Positions 5,792 to 9,377 of a stretch of DNA of 9,377 nucleotides are shown here, one piece after another. A program made the position numbers and the translations under genes. Numbering within the stretch: position 1 is the first letter of the stretch; each line of letters starts with the position of its first letter. The DNA is from HRBIN01 sp038891515 (lineage in GTDB: Archaea; Thermoproteota; Nitrososphaeria_A; Caldarchaeales; Caldarchaeaceae). Below the pieces are notes generated by a model, which was not told where the DNA came from, made no database searches, and saw only the letters and a list, made by a program, of their open reading frames with translations. The stretch is taken from the NCBI GenBank assembly GCA_038891515.1, contig JAWAEB010000063.1, forward strand, positions 1 through 9,377. The letters run 5' to 3'.

Positions 5792-7371
5792 ATGGCTGAG
5801 AGTCTTGCCGAGGCCCTGAGCCGCCTCATATCCTCGGAAGGGGGGTATAGTGGCCTGAAAGCCTCTTTCATGATATTGGGGAGAACCTTTCCGGAGATCC
5901 ACCTCATGATGGATGGCTATGACCAGNNNNNNNNNNGACCTATACCTTGGAGAATAGAGTGGTGGAGGGCTATGAGGCTAAGCTAGTCAAATCGGATTCG
6001 GAGATTTTCGAGAGAGATGTAGACAAGGGTGTCCTCATGGAGATTCTCGCGGGAAGACTATTACTTCCCATCAAACCTGTCTATGGCTCCGACTACGTAA
6101 GAAAGCTTGAGCTAAGATATAAGATGAATGCAGTCAAGCAGCTCGTTAAAGATCTTGTCTCAGAGCATAAGATAGCGGTGCTCGAGCTCAGAATTAGTCC
6201 AGAGTTCTTCCTCTACGAGAAGGTGAGAAGGCTCTCAGCCATCTTCCCACATATGCAGAGGGACTTTGCAGAACTCTATGCCGCCGGTTGGTTGGAGAAG
6301 GTGATGCCGGGCTTCCTCCAAGCGTTGCATAGACTGGTATCGGAGGGGCTGCTGGAGCATGCTGATGGGTATTTCAAAGTCTCCGAGAGTGCTTATAGGG
6401 AATATTCTCGGCTACCGTCGCTAGTGCCATCTAGGCTTAGCCACCAACTTAAGGAGTATATCTCCAGACCGCTGCTCACCAAGGTCGTACTCCAACACTT
6501 CCTCGACACGGCTGGCCAGATGGTCAGACCGCCCCCACCAACAGAGAGTTCCTTGCCTGATCCGGAGTCATTCATCTCCATCAATACTAGAATGGGCCTG
6601 CAGCCTCTCACGTTTCAGCTGGAGGTGGGGGAGCTGGTGAAGCACCTATACGGCGATAAGCCGGTCGAGATTAGAAGAAAAGGCGGGCTACTCAACTCCA
6701 CATACGTCTTGACTGTTAAGGATGACGGCCTACGTAGACTTTTCATCAAAAAGTATCTCAACTGGACTGACCTTAAGTGGCTGGCCGCAAGGGTTTGGAC
6801 TGCCTGGGTTAAGAACTTCTCGATAAACCCATCCACCCGGCTTGCCACTGAGATATTCTTCTTGGACCAGTTGCGGAATATGGGCTTTAACACACCGGAA
6901 GTGGTGCACGTCAACTGGCGACGGAAAATCCTCTTTACAACATATCTAGACGGTGAGAACCTGCTGGAGGTTTGGCTGCGTGAGGATGAGGGCAGACGGG
7001 AGATTGCCAAGATGGTTGGTTCATGCCTTGCACGCATCCATTCTAAGGGAGTCCGATTGGGTGACTGTAAGCCGGAGTCATTCATGAGGGTTCAGGGAGA
7101 TATCTACTTGACGGATTTGGAACAGGCTAGCTTCTCGGGGGACAGCTCATGGGACCTCATGGAGCTCATCTTTTATCCAGGGCACTATCTGAGCGCCGAA
7201 GAGGCTTCCAGCCTAGCCGTACATGTGGTGGAGGGGTATCTATCGCTTGGTGACCCAGATGTTGTGTCTGGTGTACTCAAGTCCAGATATCTGCGGATTA
7301 TCTCGCCGTGGACACCTATATGGGTTCAGAGAGTCATCGGAGATTCTGTTAGGCGCTATCTAAGAGCTTGA
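5792..7371 (+). CDS. archaeal multidomain protein with C-terminal RIO/Bud32-like kinase (interrupted by assembly gap)
   Basis: The gene starts at ATG 5792, runs 45 codons, hits the N run at 5927-5936 and resumes in another frame as ENRVVEGYEAKLVKSD. Because both sides lack stops and read on naturally, I treat them as one gene. Base positions of the kinase signatures: a glycine-loop-like RKGGLLNSTYVL (from 6676), the beta-3 lysine in LFIKKY (6748 or 6751), a helix-C glutamate in RLATEIFFL (6850), the catalytic loop GDCKPES with Asp at 7063-7065, and the metal-binding Asp of TDLEQA at 7114-7116. The DLE replacing DFG is, as I recall, usual in such archaeal atypical kinases. The Asn expected after Lys-Pro-x is Ser. 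A stretch near 6310-6400 (LVSEGLLEHADGYFKVSE) looks like a winged-helix wing. The N-terminal region has PEFFLYEKVRRLSAIFP and may be nucleotidyltransferase-like, but that is only a guess. The substrate is unknown. Its end overlaps the convergent gene by 23 bases. Confidence 0.75.
5927..5936. other. assembly gap (ten Ns)
   Basis: Ten unknown bases interrupt the kinase-domain gene. The frames on the two sides do not match across exactly ten bases: continuity needs a true gap whose length leaves remainder 2 on division by 3. The run is therefore probably a fixed-size placeholder, and an unknown amount of the N-terminal region may be missing. Confidence 0.97.
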
Positions 7372-8377
7372 CATACTCCACACCTCCAGTCCTGATGGAA
7401 CCCACCAGCAGATTGGTATACATCCTACCGCCCAGCTTGTCATAAACAGTCTCCAGCTTTCCCACAGCCTCCACCGTATCACCTTGCTGGAACAACCCTG
7501 AAAAAGTAGAGTCATAGCACGTCAGCGTCTCCACATCTAGGCCGCTGGCCACACTCTCAACCCGGTAGACGGAGGGCGTGAAGTAGGATTCGGACGAGTC
7601 CAGCACCTTAAGGACAACCCTCCCAACGCCAGCCGGTCTAAAGATCATGTCACCATAGTTTTGACTCAGCTCCTCAACGGTCCTAACCGCGTGAATGGAG
7701 TAGGGCACATTTTGGTAAAAACCCTTATTTCTAACTCTCTGGAAAAGCTGGAGGGCCTCACCCCTCTCCAGCCTATATCTTGCGAGGAAGCTACGGAGCC
7801 ACATTGTTTCTAGAAGCTCCCTCTCACCCCTCCCCTGAATCTGGTCCGACACATCAAGTATCCTAAGGTAGTTATTTCTGCCATATACAATGAGGTCAAC
7901 ATCGGCCTTCCCATACTTCAGCCCCGGCAGGAGGGAGCCGGTCACGCCCATAAAGCCTAGGAGGGACTGGCTGCCCTGTGAAAGGTCTAATACGATCCTC
8001 CTGCAGTCCTTCTCCCGAATCCACTGAGGGGAGTCAAGCACTTCCCGAAGCCTTTCCTCAGGCCTGTAATGGTTTGCCATGGAAGAGAGTGGGGGGTATG
8101 TGAACTCCTCCCCTATCGTGGGTTCTAGGTAGACGTATTGGGGTTTTCTCTCCCTGATGAAACCGATGGTTCGCCCCACCTCTTCCATCGAGTAGGACCC
8201 AACCATCCTTATGAATCTGGTATTATCCCTAACCCAAGGCCCATCGCCCGGAATATATTTGAGATATGCCAAGACCCTGCCTGGTGGATGGAGGTCCGAA
8301 ACAACGCAGAAGATCCAGCCATCGACGGTCTCGATGTAGTCGTGGTCCCGAACTGTGTGTCTGCCATCCCGTATCAA
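7349..8377 (-). CDS. predicted nucleotidyltransferase, COG1665-like (downstream paralogue)
   Basis: The 342-residue product appears to belong to an archaeal family of predicted nucleotidyltransferases (COG1665 from memory); no substrate is established. It begins with a conserved DYIETVDGWIFCVV block followed by HPPGRVLAYLKYIP (30-43). The polymerase-beta-type core follows: GVTGSLLPG (144-152) with the Gly147-Ser148 turn, then KADVDLIVYG with Asp159 and Asp161. A C-terminal region YFTPSVYRVES to VEAVGKLE and LLVG (265-326) is shared with the neighbour at 8374-9327. The usual third acidic residue is not obvious: by my alignment Asn223 stands where the paralogue has Asp. The start is TTG at 8377, overlapping the upstream gene's TGA as TTGA, and GGTGAG lies six bases before it, so translation is probably coupled. 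Its stop lies inside the end of the convergent kinase gene. Confidence 0.75.
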   Translation of the reverse strand: MIRDGRHTVRDHDYIETVDGWIFCVVSDLHPPGRVLAYLKYIPGDGPWVRDNTRFIRMVGSYSMEEVGRTIGFIRERKPQYVYLEPTIGEEFTYPPLSSMANHYRPEERLREVLDSPQWIREKDCRRIVLDLSQGSQSLLGFMGVTGSLLPGLKYGKADVDLIVYGRNNYLRILDVSDQIQGRGERELLETMWLRSFLARYRLERGEALQLFQRVRNKGFYQNVPYSIHAVRTVEELSQNYGDMIFRPAGVGRVVLKVLDSSESYFTPSVYRVESVASGLDVETLTCYDSTFSGLFQQGDTVEAVGKLETVYDKLGGRMYTNLLVGSIRTGGVEYVKLLDSA

Positions 8378-9327
8378 TACTTGCTCACCAAGTAGTCTTC
8401 AGTACTCCAGCCAACCAACAGTCTCAGGTGTTGTGAATCTCTAGACATAACCTCCTCCAACTCTCCGCACGCCTCGATAACCTCCCCCCTACCACAGTGC
8501 TCGGCGAACCTGCTCCTAAATGACACTATTTCTGATACATTGACAGTATGGGGGCTGCTTTCTAGGGTCCTCACCCGATATAGTGAGGGTGTGAATATGC
8601 CTAGGCTCTCATCAATAACCTTGGCCGATATCCGAACTCTGCCGAGACATTTACAGATTGTGGAGCCCCAGTCATCCCAGTACTCCCAAGGCCATGGGAC
8701 GAGCTTAACCATGTAAACCGTGCCGTCGAAGACGCCAGTCAGCACCTTTCTCCCCTCATGCCTCTTTATTATCCAAGCTGCCAGCTGGGTATCGAGCCTG
8801 CTATGGAGGAGCATCTGGGCGCTGGGCTGGTCCACAGCTTGGGTGACTCCCTCTTCCCTAAGGCGTGACATCGCCTGATGTAGATGCCAACCCAGCTGCA
8901 TGCCATACGCCACATAATCTATGTCCGAGTCATCCCTAGCGTACCCTAGAAGGACAGAGCCAGTCAGCCCCAGTCCGCCGCCCATTCCATATCTTCCCAA
9001 GATGATTTGGGCTAACTCAATAGCTTTTCTTCTCAGTTTCTCAGGTGCCTTGGGAGACGGCTCATGGCTGGGCTTTATCACGCGTGATATACGATGTAGC
9101 GGCACAGTGGGCTGCAATCGCCCCGTATGAAGGTCCTTCCACATGTACTCCGGTCTATTCAGGGCGACATACTCTACAGCGCTTTGCAGAGTGGTGGGCC
9201 TTCTATAACCTCCCCCCTCTCTTATCAGCTTAGGTACAGCATATACTCTCCCCGGGGGCTGGGACACGCCCTTGACAGCATAAATGTCTCCATGTACATC
9301 CTCCACATAGTACCCCTCAAGAAGCAT
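8374..9327 (-). CDS. predicted nucleotidyltransferase, COG1665-like (upstream paralogue)
   Basis: The 317-residue product is a divergent paralogue of the gene it overlaps. It has EDVHGDIYAVKG then PPGRVYAVPKLI at the N-terminus, a helical linker, the core GLTGSVLLGYARDDSDIDYVA with Gly123-Ser124 and Asp135, Asp137, a possible third acid Asp201 in VFDGTVYMVK, and the shared C-terminal block IFTPSLYRV, GEVIEACGELEEV, LLVG. Its function is unknown; the fold implies nucleotidyl transfer to RNA, protein or a small molecule. An upstream TTG at 9342 would add five residues (MRCRG). I prefer ATG 9327 because GCGGTG precedes it by seven bases, its N-terminus aligns better with the paralogue, and a TATA-like box lies about 30 bases upstream. 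It is the first gene of a two-gene minus-strand operon. Confidence 0.75.
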   Translation of the reverse strand: MLLEGYYVEDVHGDIYAVKGVSQPPGRVYAVPKLIREGGGYRRPTTLQSAVEYVALNRPEYMWKDLHTGRLQPTVPLHRISRVIKPSHEPSPKAPEKLRRKAIELAQIILGRYGMGGGLGLTGSVLLGYARDDSDIDYVAYGMQLGWHLHQAMSRLREEGVTQAVDQPSAQMLLHSRLDTQLAAWIIKRHEGRKVLTGVFDGTVYMVKLVPWPWEYWDDWGSTICKCLGRVRISAKVIDESLGIFTPSLYRVRTLESSPHTVNVSEIVSFRSRFAEHCGRGEVIEACGELEEVMSRDSQHLRLLVGWSTEDYLVSKY

Positions 9328-9351
9328 CCCCCTACACCGCAACCAACATCC

Positions 9352-9363
9352 ACATATACTTAA
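9352..9363 (-). promoter_or_regulatory. TATA-like box for the nucleotidyltransferase operon
   Basis: On the minus strand the sequence reads TTAAGTATATGT, an archaeal TATA-like element about 25-35 bases before the preferred ATG at 9327, so the transcript would be leaderless or nearly so. It sits inside an inverted repeat (ACATAT at 9352-9357, ATATGT at 9367-9372), which could be an operator or simply AT-rich promoter sequence. Confidence 0.45.
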
Positions 9364-9377
9364 GGGATATGTATGCT

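Noticed and set aside
5947..5949. TTG at 5947 as the start of the kinase gene
   Set aside because: The frame is open back to the Ns, there is no ribosome site, and an ATG with a good ribosome site at 5792 opens a matching upstream part.

Overview
The window is an archaeal chromosome segment. Its core proteins have archaeal features and are encoded with many AGG/AGA arginine and ATA isoleucine codons. TTG starts are frequent, AT-rich TATA-like boxes sit about 25-30 bases before several start codons (some probably leaderless), and GGTG/GGAGG ribosome sites appear elsewhere. The mixed GC content and the archaeal kinase and nucleotidyltransferase families point to a thermophilic lineage of the TACK (Thermoproteota) group. 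I cannot place it more precisely. A run of ten Ns at 5927-5936 suggests a draft, single-cell or metagenome assembly.

Left edge (1-323): an open frame from the window edge to a stop at 155 may be the tail of an upstream gene (weak). AT-rich promoter-like boxes follow.

Region 324-4397 (+ strand): a compact, overlapping guaB-purA-purB operon. It encodes the enzymes at the IMP branch point: IMP dehydrogenase towards GMP, and adenylosuccinate synthetase plus lyase towards AMP. guaB and purA overlap by 4 bases (ATGA) and purA and purB by 32. The PurB is of the E. coli-like type, the PurA is the full-length rather than the short archaeal type, and the IMP dehydrogenase has an unusual catalytic flap.

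Region 4400-5722 (- strand): a TldE/PmbA-like protein without the metalloprotease motif, ending two bases from purB. It diverges from the next gene across a 69-base promoter region.

Region 5792-7371 (+ strand): a large archaeal protein with a C-terminal RIO/Bud32-like kinase fold, a probable winged-helix segment, and an N-terminal region interrupted by the assembly gap.

Region 7349-9327 (- strand): two tandem, divergent paralogues of an archaeal predicted nucleotidyltransferase (COG1665-like), joined by a stop/start overlap. The second converges on, and overlaps by 23 bases, the kinase gene. I found no CRISPR, insertion sequence, rRNA or convincing tRNA. The least understood part is the right half: a kinase fusion facing a pair of nucleotidyltransferases, beside a TldE with no TldD in view.
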